The notes beneath the pieces are model-generated. The model made no database searches. It saw only the letters and a program-made list of their open reading frames with translations, and was not told where the DNA came from. From positions 1-55,804 of the forward strand of contig JAGBCU010000039.1 of NCBI GenBank assembly GCA_017937865.1: a DNA stretch of 55,804 nt, written 5' to 3'. Every line of letters starts with the position of its first letter. Within the stretch, counting starts at the first letter, position 1. This document shows, in pieces, positions 6,949 through 17,474 of this stretch. The stretch comes from Clostridia bacterium (lineage in GTDB: Bacteria > Bacillota > Clostridia > Oscillospirales > Acutalibacteraceae). Both the position numbers and the translations under genes were made by a program.

Positions 6949-8184
6949 ATGGATACTATCAAAATCGGTATATTCGGTTTAGGTCGCGGTGGCGGGTTTA
7001 ACGATAACATTATCGGCAACAACGGTAAAATTGTTGCTATGTGTGACCGTGATAAAAACAAATATGATGAAGCCTGCAAGGGTTTGGAAGAAAAGCCTGC
7101 TTATTATTCTGATTTCGATGAATTTATAAATCACGATATGGACGCGGTTTTTCTTGCTAACTGCTTTAATGAGCATACCGAATTTGCAATAAAAGCCTTA
7201 AATAAAGGGCTTCACGTTTTATCGGAATGTATGTCTAACGTTACTATGGCTGAGGGTGTTGCTCTCGTAAGAGCTGCCGAAAAAAGCAAGGGCTTTTATA
7301 TGCTTGCCGAAAACTATCCGTTTATGAAATTCAATCAGGAAATGCGACGTGTTTACCGTAGCGGTAAATTAGGCAAAGCATTATTCTGCGAGGGTGAATA
7401 CAATCATCCTTTTAACCTCGACGATAAAGATGCTCACAAATCTTTACGCCCCTACCCTGAGCATTGGCGTAACTACCTTCCCCGTTCATATTACATTACC
7501 CATTCACTTGCACCTTTAATGTACATTACGGGGAGTTTACCTAAAAGAGTGACTGCTTTCCCCGTTTTTGCTCCCTTCAATGAATTTGAAACCGTTGGCA
7601 CCTGCGTTGGTGACAGAGCCGCTATTATAACAACTCTTAACAATGATGACTCTGTTTTCCGTGTTACAGGCTGTGCCGCTTTCGGTGCTCACGAAAACTC
7701 CTACAGAGTTTGCGGTACAAAGGGTCAGATTGAAAATCTTCGAGGTCAGGGTGAAAACGTTTCTCTTCGCTTTAACAATTGGGAAATTCCCGAGGGCGAA
7801 GAGGAAGCAAGAGTTTACAACCCCGAATGGCCCACGGATATAAAAGAGCTTATTGAAAAAGCGGGTCACGGTGGCGGTGATTTCTTTGTAATAAAAGAAT
7901 TTTTTGACTGTATTCGCGAAAACAGACGTCCCGAATTTGACGAATATTTTGCAACAACCTGCGCTTCGGTTGCAATACTCTCTCACAGAAGTATTTTAGA
8001 AAACGGCACGCCTTACAATATCCCCGATTTCCGCAAGGAAGAGGACAGAGTAAAATACGAAAAAGATACCCTTTCGCCTTTCTATCAAAAAAACGGTGTT
8101 TCTCCCTCTTTACCCGCCTGCTCTCATCCCGATTTTAAGCCTACCGAAAAGCAGTATCAAAACTACCTTGATTTAGTAAAATAA
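6949..8184 (+). CDS. Gfo/Idh/MocA family oxidoreductase
   Basis: 411 residues. I start at the ATG at 6949, preceded by GAGGTG; the frame opens further upstream without a ribosome site. The N-terminal Rossmann fold has IGIFGLGRGGG (about residues 6-16), expected to bind NAD(P). The middle ends with the usual alpha/beta substrate domain and a GHGGGDFFVIKEFFD segment. The catalytic EKP motif of this family is replaced by ECMS (around residue 95), so activity on a typical sugar is not certain. Members oxidise or reduce sugars, inositols or their derivatives. It stands alone, followed by a terminator, close to a beta-galactosidase, which fits sugar metabolism. Substrate unknown. Confidence 0.85.
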   Translation: MDTIKIGIFGLGRGGGFNDNIIGNNGKIVAMCDRDKNKYDEACKGLEEKPAYYSDFDEFINHDMDAVFLANCFNEHTEFAIKALNKGLHVLSECMSNVTMAEGVALVRAAEKSKGFYMLAENYPFMKFNQEMRRVYRSGKLGKALFCEGEYNHPFNLDDKDAHKSLRPYPEHWRNYLPRSYYITHSLAPLMYITGSLPKRVTAFPVFAPFNEFETVGTCVGDRAAIITTLNNDDSVFRVTGCAAFGAHENSYRVCGTKGQIENLRGQGENVSLRFNNWEIPEGEEEARVYNPEWPTDIKELIEKAGHGGGDFFVIKEFFDCIRENRRPEFDEYFATTCASVAILSHRSILENGTPYNIPDFRKEEDRVKYEKDTLSPFYQKNGVSPSLPACSHPDFKPTEKQYQNYLDLVK

Positions 8185-8194
8185 ACCAAATTTT

Positions 8195-8230
8195 ACCCTT
8201 GATTTTGTATGTGCAGAATCAAGGGTTTTT
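8195..8230 (+). terminator. Intrinsic terminator
   Basis: ACCCTTGATT pairs with AATCAAGGGT and is followed by TTTTTATT, directly after the oxidoreductase gene. Confidence 0.8.
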
Positions 8231-8292
8231 ATTGTATCTACTTGGGTTTTATGGTATCATTTATTAGTATATAAATTTCTTGAGGAACTGAA

Positions 8293-8910
8293 ATGATTAA
8301 GATAAAAAACGATTTACCCTATTACATAAAAAAAGCAGAGCAAAACGATAAATACGGCGACGGAATAATTGCCTTTCCCGACGATTACGTTGTGCTTGAC
8401 CTTGAAACTACGGGTCTTTGTGCAGGTAGAGATTTAATTATTGAATTTGCGGCGGTAAAGGTTGAGGGCGGTCAGGTTGTTGATACCTTTCAAAGCCTTT
8501 GCGACCCCGGCTTTCCTATTCCTCCTGCAATTGAAGCCATAACGGGTATTACAACCGAAATGGTAAGAAATTCACCTAACCCGAGAAGCGTTTTACCCGA
8601 TTTTCTTGACTTTGTCGGTAACAGCTACATTGTAGGTCACAACGTTTTATTTGACGTAAGATTTATAACTGCATCGGCAGGCACCTTTAAAAACACGTAT
8701 ATTGATACTATGAAAATTTTCAGAAAGCTTCACCCGTCCTTCCCTCACCACAGGCTTTGCGATATGGTAGAATATTACGGTAAAAGAAACGATTCTGCCC
8801 ATAGAGCACTTTCAGACTGCCTTGCAACAAAGGAATGCTTTGACGCATTAAAGGAAGATGCTACTCGCCTTTACGGTGATACCTTTAAATTTTTAACCAG
8901 TATAAAATAA
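8293..8910 (+). CDS. DEDDh 3'-5' exonuclease (DNA polymerase III epsilon-like)
   Basis: 205 residues. It carries ExoI DLETTG (Asp36, Glu38), ExoII GHNVLFDVRF and ExoIII HRALSDCLAT, the full DEDDh set that binds two metal ions. It therefore should remove nucleotides from 3' ends of DNA or RNA. It has no BRCT, helicase or UvrC domain, so it is a stand-alone member; proofreading and short-RNA trimming are both possible. It lies 24 bases before the beta-galactosidase gene and may be cotranscribed with it, with no obvious functional link. Confidence 0.88.
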   Translation: MIKIKNDLPYYIKKAEQNDKYGDGIIAFPDDYVVLDLETTGLCAGRDLIIEFAAVKVEGGQVVDTFQSLCDPGFPIPPAIEAITGITTEMVRNSPNPRSVLPDFLDFVGNSYIVGHNVLFDVRFITASAGTFKNTYIDTMKIFRKLHPSFPHHRLCDMVEYYGKRNDSAHRALSDCLATKECFDALKEDATRLYGDTFKFLTSIK

Positions 8911-11925
<3,015 letters not shown>

Positions 11926-12165
11926 GAACAAAAAATCAGGGGCGGTTTTCGGTTGAGGAAAATCCCAATCACAAAACCGTTCCTTGGGTTATCTTTCTTA
12001 AGAGATATCCTCTATAGGTGTTCTATCTATGCTAAACCTAAAAGGCAAGAGAACTACCCACCACCATTGCCAAAGGCAATGGTTCCCCTCCCTATTTGCT
12101 ACGCAAACAGGGATGAAAAGCTTCGCATCCCCTTATTCACCGGTACAAACCAAGGAGGAAATACT
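11926..12165 (+). repeat. Non-coding hairpin mosaic
   Basis: This stretch holds an imperfect GGCGGTTTT/AAAACCGTTCC stem directly after lacZ, then several small nested hairpins: CCATTGCC-AAA-GGCAATGG, tttgc-TAC-gcaaa and GGGATG...CGCATCCC. The CCATTGCC module recurs near 30345 and the tttgc-TAC-gcaaa module near 6544. A reading frame across it (11953-12243) runs through these repeats and is not considered a gene. Confidence 0.65.
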
Positions 12166-12656
12166 ATGAAGAAATTTAACTTTAAAAAGGTTGGTATCCT
12201 ATACAAGACAGGGGACGGTTCTGTGTCCCGTCCCCTGTCATAAAAAGCATTTAAAATCAAAAGTTTAGCTCTCTAAAAATCAATAGGTTTAGGGGATTGT
12301 TTTGTAAAAAGATAACCAAGACATAGAACCGTCCCCTGTCCTTCATAACCATAAAATTTAGCTCATTTGTTGGCAGTAATGGTTATGGTTTTGGGGTGAG
12401 TTTTATTTCCTCAATTTATTCATCTAAAAACAAAAAAATCGGAGAAGTTTCTGTCAACATTGTTGTTGAATCAACATATGTAATTCTAGGAGCAGTGGCT
12501 GTTACGGTTACTGGTGCCTGTGTTGTGATACCTGCTGTTGTACCTGTTGCTAAACAAATGATAACAACTTTTTCCATATTAAACCAACCCAAATTAGTTT
12601 TAAGCTATGCATATACATTTTACAGATTAGCAAACAGTTTGGCTTCGGCAGTTTAA
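12166..12656 (+). pseudogene. Small membrane protein gene interrupted by MITE A
   Basis: AAGGAGG is followed by an ATG at 12166 and 13 codons (MKKFNFKKVGILY), then the 134-bp MITE at 12207-12340. Removing exactly those 134 bases fuses the start in frame with the open frame after it, giving one 118-residue protein without stop codons. That product has a basic N-terminus, a Gly/Ser-rich part (FVGSNGYGFGVSF) and a strongly hydrophobic Val/Ala-rich segment (VILGAVAVTVTGACVVIPAVV). I do not recognise the family; a small bacteriocin-like or membrane peptide is possible but unproven. In its present state the gene should yield only a short truncated peptide, unless a GTG at 12396 is used. Confidence 0.7.
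12207..12340 (+). mobile_element. MITE copy A (134 bp, GGGGACGGTTC termini)
   Basis: The ends are inverted: GACAGGGGACGGTTCTGTGTC on the left against GACATAGAACCGTCCCCTGTC on the right. The left end also forms its own 12-bp hairpin (12207-12239). It differs from copy B by one base at the left end. There is no target duplication; both copies follow ACAA, as expected for IS200/IS605-like or REP-associated transposases that insert 3' of a short target. Confidence 0.9.
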
Positions 12657-12687
12657 CACAAACTAAAAATCATAGGAGAAATTATTA

Positions 12688-13464
12688 GTGAATAGTGTTC
12701 ATAAAAATTTTTATTATTATAGATTTCGATGCTCAATAATAGTGCTTTTTTTGTTAGGATTAGTTGTACCTTGTATACACCTTTTTACAATAGAAGAAAG
12801 CACTTCCGTCAGCGTTAAATATATTTTTTTACCAATTTTACTTTCGTTGGTAGCGATTTTAGTAATGACAACTTCTCGTAAATTGTTATTAGGAAAATTA
12901 TTAGCGTACGACTTAGATTTTAAAACGATCTATATGATTGAAAGACGAAAAAACAATAAAAAAAACCAATATCATAATTTAAAGCTACTAACCAGTGTAT
13001 GTTTTTTTGATGGAAATTTTCAAAAGGTGCTTTCTTATGCATCTGATATTTTAAATTCACCTAATATCAACGATGTTTTTTATGCAAGACATTTACAGAT
13101 TATTACACTTTTTATTGTAGGGGAACACAACAAAATATTAGACATAATAAATTCACAAAAAGATTTGTTGCACCAAATAAAAAACGATACACTCAATGAT
13201 GCTGTTGATTATTACGCTTTCATAAATTCTTATATGTCAGGTGATTATTGCAATGCTATTGATATTATGAAAAGTTTGTTGTTGAAAAAAGATTACGAAA
13301 AACTTAATCATAAGAAAATTGTAATTTTTTACTTCTTAAGAATTGTTTATGAAAAATTAAACGATAACGAAAATATAAAAATATGCACAAATGAGATTAT
13401 TCGTTTAGATCCAAACAGCAATACTTTTTTTCGAAACAGTATCGATAGGAATTTTGAGTATTAA
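12688..13464 (+). CDS. Membrane protein with helical repeat domain, unrecognised
   Basis: 258 residues from a GTG preceded by AGGAGA. Two hydrophobic helices lie near residues 14-33 and 43-63, with a short external loop between them. The rest is cytoplasmic, basic and helical, with TPR-like spacing (for example ALDIMKSL-type pairs and NENIKICTNEIIRLDPNSN near the end, close to a TPR consensus). The gene is much more AT-rich than its neighbours, uses AAA/TTA codons heavily and sits between two MITE copies, which suggests acquired DNA. No enzymatic motif is seen; a scaffold or sensing role is only a guess. Confidence 0.65.
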   Translation: MNSVHKNFYYYRFRCSIIVLFLLGLVVPCIHLFTIEESTSVSVKYIFLPILLSLVAILVMTTSRKLLLGKLLAYDLDFKTIYMIERRKNNKKNQYHNLKLLTSVCFFDGNFQKVLSYASDILNSPNINDVFYARHLQIITLFIVGEHNKILDIINSQKDLLHQIKNDTLNDAVDYYAFINSYMSGDYCNAIDIMKSLLLKKDYEKLNHKKIVIFYFLRIVYEKLNDNENIKICTNEIIRLDPNSNTFFRNSIDRNFEY

Positions 13465-13588
13465 TTATATAATTATTCAAAATCGTTGAAAACTATAGTT
13501 AAAACCATTCCCAAAGGGCGATTGGATCCCTTTTCGCCCTTTGGGGCACCCCCACAAGCTATCTTGGCAACACAGGGCAACACAAAAC
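13465..13588 (+). repeat. Intergenic hairpin sequence
   Basis: CCCAAAGGGCGA (from 13510) pairs with TCGCCCTTTGGGG (to about 13545). It is followed by short repeats of CAACACA leading into the transposase remnant. No gene is seen here. Confidence 0.5.
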
Positions 13589-13684
13589 AACACAGGGGAC
13601 GGTTCTCTGTGTTAACAAAAGAAAGTGAAATATGTTAGAATAGAGCCGAGGTGAAATATATGCCAAGGCAAGCAAGAGAGACAA
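13589..13684 (+). mobile_element. REP-associated tyrosine transposase (RAYT) left-end remnant
   Basis: The REP-like hairpin AACACAG-gggacggtt-ct-CTGTGTT (13589-13613) carries the same GGGGACGGTTCT core as the MITEs. An AGGTG site and an ATG at 13660 follow, reading MPRQARET, the hallmark opening of RAYT (TnpA-REP, Y1 family) transposases. After eight codons the sequence is cut by MITE B, and the catalytic part is not found in the window. This is the likely source family for the MITEs, now inactive here. Confidence 0.8.
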
Positions 13685-13818
13685 GACAGGGGACGGTTCT
13701 GTGTCCCGTTCCCTGTCATAAAAAGCATTTAAAATCAAAAGTTTAGCTCTCTAAAAATCAATAGGTTTAGGGGATTGTTTTGTAAAAAGATAACCAAGAC
13801 ATAGAACCGTCCCCTGTC
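13685..13818 (+). mobile_element. MITE copy B (134 bp)
   Basis: Identical in length to copy A; the only difference I find is one base in the left hairpin (cccgtt instead of cccgtc). The left flank is the RAYT start and the right flank is an unrelated open frame. The two sides of this copy do not join in one frame, unlike copy A. Confidence 0.9.
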
Positions 13819-14217
13819 CTATTATCTTCTGTTTTATCTGCTTTAGGAACAGTAGCGTTACTTGCATTTCGACAAACGCCTTGGGGAAAATTTTGGTCAC
13901 TATTTATATCATTAACGAGTATCGCCTCTAATGTTTATAGTTATATTGTGGCATTAAATTCTGCAAAGAATTATTATGGAAAAAATTCAAAAAACTATAA
14001 TAATTTAATCAAATATAACTCTGCAATATTGATAGGAAACATAGCAGCAATAATAATTGGTGATGTTTTAGGTGCTCGTTATATAATTAATTATAGTAGT
14101 AATATAGCTCTCGCATTAATTCAACTTAGAACAATTACCATAATTGGGTTAACATTTTCAGCAGCTGAATTACTTACCAACCAATCATTACTCTATAGAA
14201 ATCGAGTGAGGAAATAA
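13819..14217 (+). pseudogene. 5'-truncated membrane protein gene
   Basis: An open frame runs from the right end of MITE B to 14217 (132 codons), with no start site where a start would be expected. A GTG at 13948 could in principle begin an 89-residue product, but there is no ribosome site. The reading is hydrophobic, with about three membrane segments (SSVLSALGTVALLAF; ILIGNIAAIIIGDVLG; LRTITIIGLTFSAAELL) and a Lys/Asn/Tyr-rich loop. I do not recognise it. The 5' part was probably lost by insertion or by recombination between MITE copies. It is AT-rich like its neighbours. Confidence 0.6.
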
Positions 14218-14219
14218 AG

Positions 14220-14633
14220 ATGGAAAATATAATTGGCGGTTTTATAGTAGCTAATACAACTACATTTGCTATAACAATAACAACCATAATATTTGTGTTT
14301 TTTTTAACAGTCATCTTTGTTATTGTTTCAAAAATGAAAAAGAGTATTGAACCTAGATTGCTGAATATAGCCTATATGGTTTTATACAATGCTATAGCTT
14401 TTATACTACCGCTTCTTTTTGTATGGTGGTTTTCAGCATTATTAAGTGTTGTTTCAGTTTTTTTGGCAAGAAAATACTATGAAAAACAAAGTTTAATCTT
14501 ATATTTCAAAAAAACAAATGAAAATGAAGAACACTATAAGGCTTACTTAAGTGACCCGATAGCTGTAATATCGGTGTGCATAATTTCATATATCTGTGGC
14601 ATTGTGTGTTTTTTAGGAACAACTATAATATAA
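14220..14633 (+). CDS. Small polytopic membrane protein, unrecognised
   Basis: 137 residues starting two bases after the previous stop, so translation was probably coupled to the truncated upstream gene. It has about four hydrophobic segments (residues 16-36, 48-68, 68-80 and 112-134) with a charged loop YYEKQSLILYFKKTNENEEHY between them. No motif of a known transporter, immunity protein or enzyme is recognised. The AT-rich composition and the neighbouring mobile sequences suggest horizontal origin. Expression is uncertain since the promoter of the original operon may have been lost. Confidence 0.6.
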   Translation: MENIIGGFIVANTTTFAITITTIIFVFFLTVIFVIVSKMKKSIEPRLLNIAYMVLYNAIAFILPLLFVWWFSALLSVVSVFLARKYYEKQSLILYFKKTNENEEHYKAYLSDPIAVISVCIISYICGIVCFLGTTII

Positions 14634-14636
14634 AAA

Positions 14637-14677
14637 CAAAACCGGTATCTGAAAAAACAGATATCGGTTTCGTTTTG
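14637..14677 (+). terminator. Intrinsic terminator
   Basis: AAACCGGTATCTG pairs with CAGATATCGGTTT around AAAAAA and is followed by CGTTTTG, ending the accessory island. Confidence 0.75.
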
Positions 14678-14708
14678 AATGGAGTTATTTATAGGAGTTT
14701 TCGTAGAA

Positions 14709-14882
14709 TTAATTATTACCGTTATTTATATCACAGCTACAGTTACCGCTACAATGTCCGGTACACTGTTTTCCGTATGGACAGCCTATACATTTCTGTC
14801 CTCGTTTTTTAGCCTTATATAAATAAACCGATATGCCGATTACGATGGCTAAAACTATTAAAATGATAATAATATTTTCCAT
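14709..14882 (-). CDS. FeoB-associated Cys-rich membrane protein
   Basis: 57 residues starting three bases after the feoB stop. One N-terminal membrane helix (about residues 4-22) is followed by a basic stretch and a Cys-rich tail with six cysteines (CIGCPYGKQCTGHCSGNCSC). This is the arrangement of the small FeoB-associated family found at the end of feo operons in Clostridia and Bacteroidota. It may help Feo assembly or bind metal at the membrane. Its exact role is not established. Confidence 0.85.
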   Translation of the reverse strand: MENIIIILIVLAIVIGISVYLYKAKKRGQKCIGCPYGKQCTGHCSGNCSCDINNGNN

Positions 14883-14884
14883 AA

Positions 14885-16897
14885 TTATTTTTTAACGGTA
14901 GCCTTTACACCGTATTCCTTTTTTAATTTTTTGTTAGTGTTTTTGATAAGTAAAACCACAACACCTGCCATAACAAGTATGCCCGCAAGACCTGCTATTG
15001 CCGCACCGATATTTAATGTTCCTGGTGCGAAAATGAGAGTGCCTACTGTATACACGAAATACGCAACTGTATAACCTATAAAAAGCTGAAGAGTTATACC
15101 TGAGGCTAACCATTTACCGCTTTTCATTTCTGAATTCATAGCACCGATAGCCGCAAAGCAAGGCGGTGAATAAAGGTTAAACATAAGGTAAGCGAGTGCG
15201 GCAACCTTTGTGATTGCCATAACGCCTGCAGCCTCTGCACCTGCACCCTCAAGAAGCTGAAGCTCTTCAGTATCTATAAGATTTTCTAAACCTACGAAGC
15301 ATACTGCAAGAGTACCAACAACGTTTTCTTTTGCAATAAAGCCTGTTACTGCTGCGGCTGCTAACTGCCAGCTTAAAACGCCTACAATAGGTACAAGAAG
15401 ATAAGCAAAAGGACTTGCAATAGTAGCGAGAATCGACTGGTCTGCACTTTCTGCCACCTTAAACTGCCAATTAAAAGACTGCATAATCTGAACTGCGGTG
15501 TTACAGAGAAGAATAATTGTTGCCGCTTTTACTATATACTCCCAGCCTCTGCCACACATTGATTTGAATGCACCCCAAAGGCTCGGAAATCTGTAATCGG
15601 GAAGCTCTATAATAAAGAAAGATTTTCTACCTTTAAAGCCTGTGATTTTATTTACAAGCAAAGCACCGATGAAGATAAGAACTATACCCGAAAGATACAT
15701 AAGAGTGCTTACCCATCCTGCATTATCGAAAAATGCACCTGCAAAAAGAGAGATTACGGGAATTTTCGCACCGCAAGGCATAAAGGGAGCAAGCATTGCG
15801 GTTGCTCTTCTTTCACGCTCATCACGGATAGTTCTGCTTGCCATAACACCGGGCACGGCACAACCCACAGAAATTACGAAGGGTATAACAGATTTGCCCG
15901 AAAGACCTACTCTTTTAAATATCGGGTCAAGAACAACTGCCACTCGTGACATATATCCGCAATCCTCAAGAATAGCAATAAGGAAATACATTACCATAAC
16001 AAGCGGTAAGAAACCTATAACGGCTATAACACCGCCGATTACACCGTCAACGAGAAGAGCGTAAAGAAAGGGATTCGCATTACTGAAAAGCTCACCGATG
16101 GCCCCCTGAATATTTTCAAGGTGTAACACAAGGAAATCTGCAACAGGTTGACCAACCCAGACCTGCGAAATCTGGAAAACGAGCCACATTACAACTGCAA
16201 AAATCGGAATTCCAAGCCATTTATTTGTAAGAATATCGTCTATTTTATCACTGAGATTTTTGTTTTTTGCAAAGGTTTTCCTTGTTTCAACGGATTTTAC
16301 TATCTGATTTACAAAAGTATATCTCTTACGGTCTGCCGCAATAACGGCTCTTTTATTTTTATATTCTATATCGCCCTGATTGTAAGGTGCTTTCTGAATT
16401 GTTTTTGAATTTTCGATAACTGCTGATATAAGATTTTTAAGACCGTCGGAAGAAACGGAATTTGTTTCTATAACAGGACAACCAAGTAGCTTTGATAAAG
16501 CTTCAACGTCAATTTTAGTTTTTCTTTTTTTGTTTATATCGCTTTTATTAAGAGCAACAACAGTGGGGATACCTAATTCTAAAATCTGAGTTGTAAAGAA
16601 AAGGCTTCGGCTTAAATTGGTAGCGTCAACGATATTAATAATAACGTCGGGATTTTCGTTTTTTATGTAATCTCTCGTTACGCTTTCTTCCGAGGTAAAG
16701 GGTGACATTGAATAAGCACCGGGTAAATCAACTGCAACAAGCTTTTCTTCGCCGGAATAATACACCTTTTTTATTATACCCTCTTTTTTATCAACGGTAA
16801 CACCCGCCCAGTTACCCACCTTTTCACTTCTGCCGGTAAGGGCGTTGAACATTGTTGTTTTACCTGAGTTTGGGTTACCTGTTAAAGCAATTTTCAT
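14885..16897 (-). CDS. feoB: Ferrous iron transporter FeoB
   Basis: 670 residues. The N-terminal GTPase has G1 GNPNSGKT (residues 7-14), the G2 region GNWAGVTV, G3 DLPG and G4 NKSD. A guanine-dissociation-inhibitor-like helical part follows. From about residue 230 a polytopic membrane domain contains the two Gate repeats, with the conserved GCAVPGVMASRTI and, in the second half, AKENVVGT motifs. It imports Fe2+ in a GTP-dependent manner. It is the second gene after feoA, with a dyad operator in the gap, and the Cys-rich partner follows it. Confidence 0.95.
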   Translation of the reverse strand: MKIALTGNPNSGKTTMFNALTGRSEKVGNWAGVTVDKKEGIIKKVYYSGEEKLVAVDLPGAYSMSPFTSEESVTRDYIKNENPDVIINIVDATNLSRSLFFTTQILELGIPTVVALNKSDINKKRKTKIDVEALSKLLGCPVIETNSVSSDGLKNLISAVIENSKTIQKAPYNQGDIEYKNKRAVIAADRKRYTFVNQIVKSVETRKTFAKNKNLSDKIDDILTNKWLGIPIFAVVMWLVFQISQVWVGQPVADFLVLHLENIQGAIGELFSNANPFLYALLVDGVIGGVIAVIGFLPLVMVMYFLIAILEDCGYMSRVAVVLDPIFKRVGLSGKSVIPFVISVGCAVPGVMASRTIRDERERRATAMLAPFMPCGAKIPVISLFAGAFFDNAGWVSTLMYLSGIVLIFIGALLVNKITGFKGRKSFFIIELPDYRFPSLWGAFKSMCGRGWEYIVKAATIILLCNTAVQIMQSFNWQFKVAESADQSILATIASPFAYLLVPIVGVLSWQLAAAAVTGFIAKENVVGTLAVCFVGLENLIDTEELQLLEGAGAEAAGVMAITKVAALAYLMFNLYSPPCFAAIGAMNSEMKSGKWLASGITLQLFIGYTVAYFVYTVGTLIFAPGTLNIGAAIAGLAGILVMAGVVVLLIKNTNKKLKKEYGVKATVKK

Positions 16898-16932
16898 ATA
16901 ACTTCTCCCGAATTTAAACTATATGTTAAGTT

Positions 16933-16950
16933 AGTTAGCTTACGCTAACT
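16933..16950. promoter_or_regulatory. Feo operator site 3 (AGTTAGC-N4-GCTAACT dyad)
   Basis: A perfect 7-4-7 inverted repeat lies 36 bases before the feoB start, between feoA and feoB. Its arms are identical to the site upstream of feoA. The TTAG/CTAA core resembles DtxR/IdeR-type iron boxes, so an iron-responsive DtxR-family repressor is the likely ligand. Confidence 0.7.
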
Positions 16951-17032
16951 TCAACCTGAAAAACATTCGGCTGAAAGCCGAGTTTTTAATTTACAATATT
17001 TATGATATTAATTATTAAAAAATTTATACCGA

Positions 17033-17248
17033 TTATTCAACAGTTATTGCTTCAGCAAGAGGATTATCTATACTGTATCGTCCTTCTTTTATAGAAACAA
17101 CACAACCGCTTCTTTTGCGGCTGACTACGGTTATTGGCTCACCGCTGTAACAACCGAGCGTAAAAAGAAAGCTATCCAACTCTTCGTCATTAGTTGTGAT
17201 ATTTTTAATTATGTATTCCTGTCCTTCAACTGCAGACCTTAAATTCAT
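17033..17248 (-). CDS. feoA: Ferrous iron transport protein FeoA
   Basis: 71 residues forming an SH3-like FeoA domain. The pattern is GQEYIIKNITT, a LGCYSGEPITVVSRKRSGCVVSIKEGRYSID core, and an AEAITV end. FeoA is a small cytoplasmic protein that interacts with FeoB. It starts 97 bases downstream of the promoter's -10 box, with two operator dyads in between. A 135-base gap with a short hairpin and a third dyad separates it from feoB. Confidence 0.88.
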   Translation of the reverse strand: MNLRSAVEGQEYIIKNITTNDEELDSFLFTLGCYSGEPITVVSRKRSGCVVSIKEGRYSIDNPLAEAITVE

Positions 17249-17283
17249 TTATTTCACCAGCCGTAAAACATACTTTCAAATCA

Positions 17284-17301
17284 AGTAAGCCTCTGCTAAC
17301 T
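17284..17301. promoter_or_regulatory. Feo operator site 2 (one mismatch)
   Basis: AGTAAGC-CTCT-GCTAACT follows the 7-4-7 rule with one mismatch in the left arm. It lies 36 bases before feoA and its start is 35 bases from that of the perfect site. Confidence 0.6.
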
Positions 17302-17318
17302 CAATCCTTTTAAAAACG

Positions 17319-17336
17319 AGTTAGCGGCTGCTAACT
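17319..17336. promoter_or_regulatory. Feo operator site 1 (perfect dyad)
   Basis: AGTTAGC-GGCT-GCTAACT begins just after the -10 box of the feo promoter, overlapping the expected transcription start. A bound repressor here would block RNA polymerase. Confidence 0.75.
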
Positions 17337-17344
17337 ACACTATT

Positions 17345-17372
17345 ATTATATTCACTAATTTTTATTTGTCAA
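17345..17372 (-). promoter_or_regulatory. feoAB promoter
   Basis: On the minus strand TTGACA (17367-17372) and TATAAT (17345-17350) are 16 bases apart, immediately upstream of operator site 1. Confidence 0.8.
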
Positions 17373-17414
17373 TCATTTTTAATAAATTTTTCCATATTTT
17401 ACAAAATAAACTGC

Positions 17415-17455
17415 AATAAAAAACCACTCTTTTTCAATTATGAACAAAGAGTGGT
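17415..17455 (-). terminator. Terminator of rqcH operon
   Basis: On the minus strand ACCACTCTTT pairs with AAAGAGTGGT and is followed by TTTTTATT, about 20 bases after the rqcH stop. Confidence 0.8.
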
Positions 17456-17474
17456 ATACATTTGCATTTTTGTT

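Noticed and set aside
11953..12243. 96-residue plus frame after lacZ
   Set aside because: It runs through hairpin repeats into MITE A; only its internal ATG at 12166 has a ribosome site and belongs to the interrupted gene.
14576..14812. 78-residue plus frame past the terminator
   Set aside because: It crosses the terminator at 14637-14677 and is antisense to the FeoB-associated gene.
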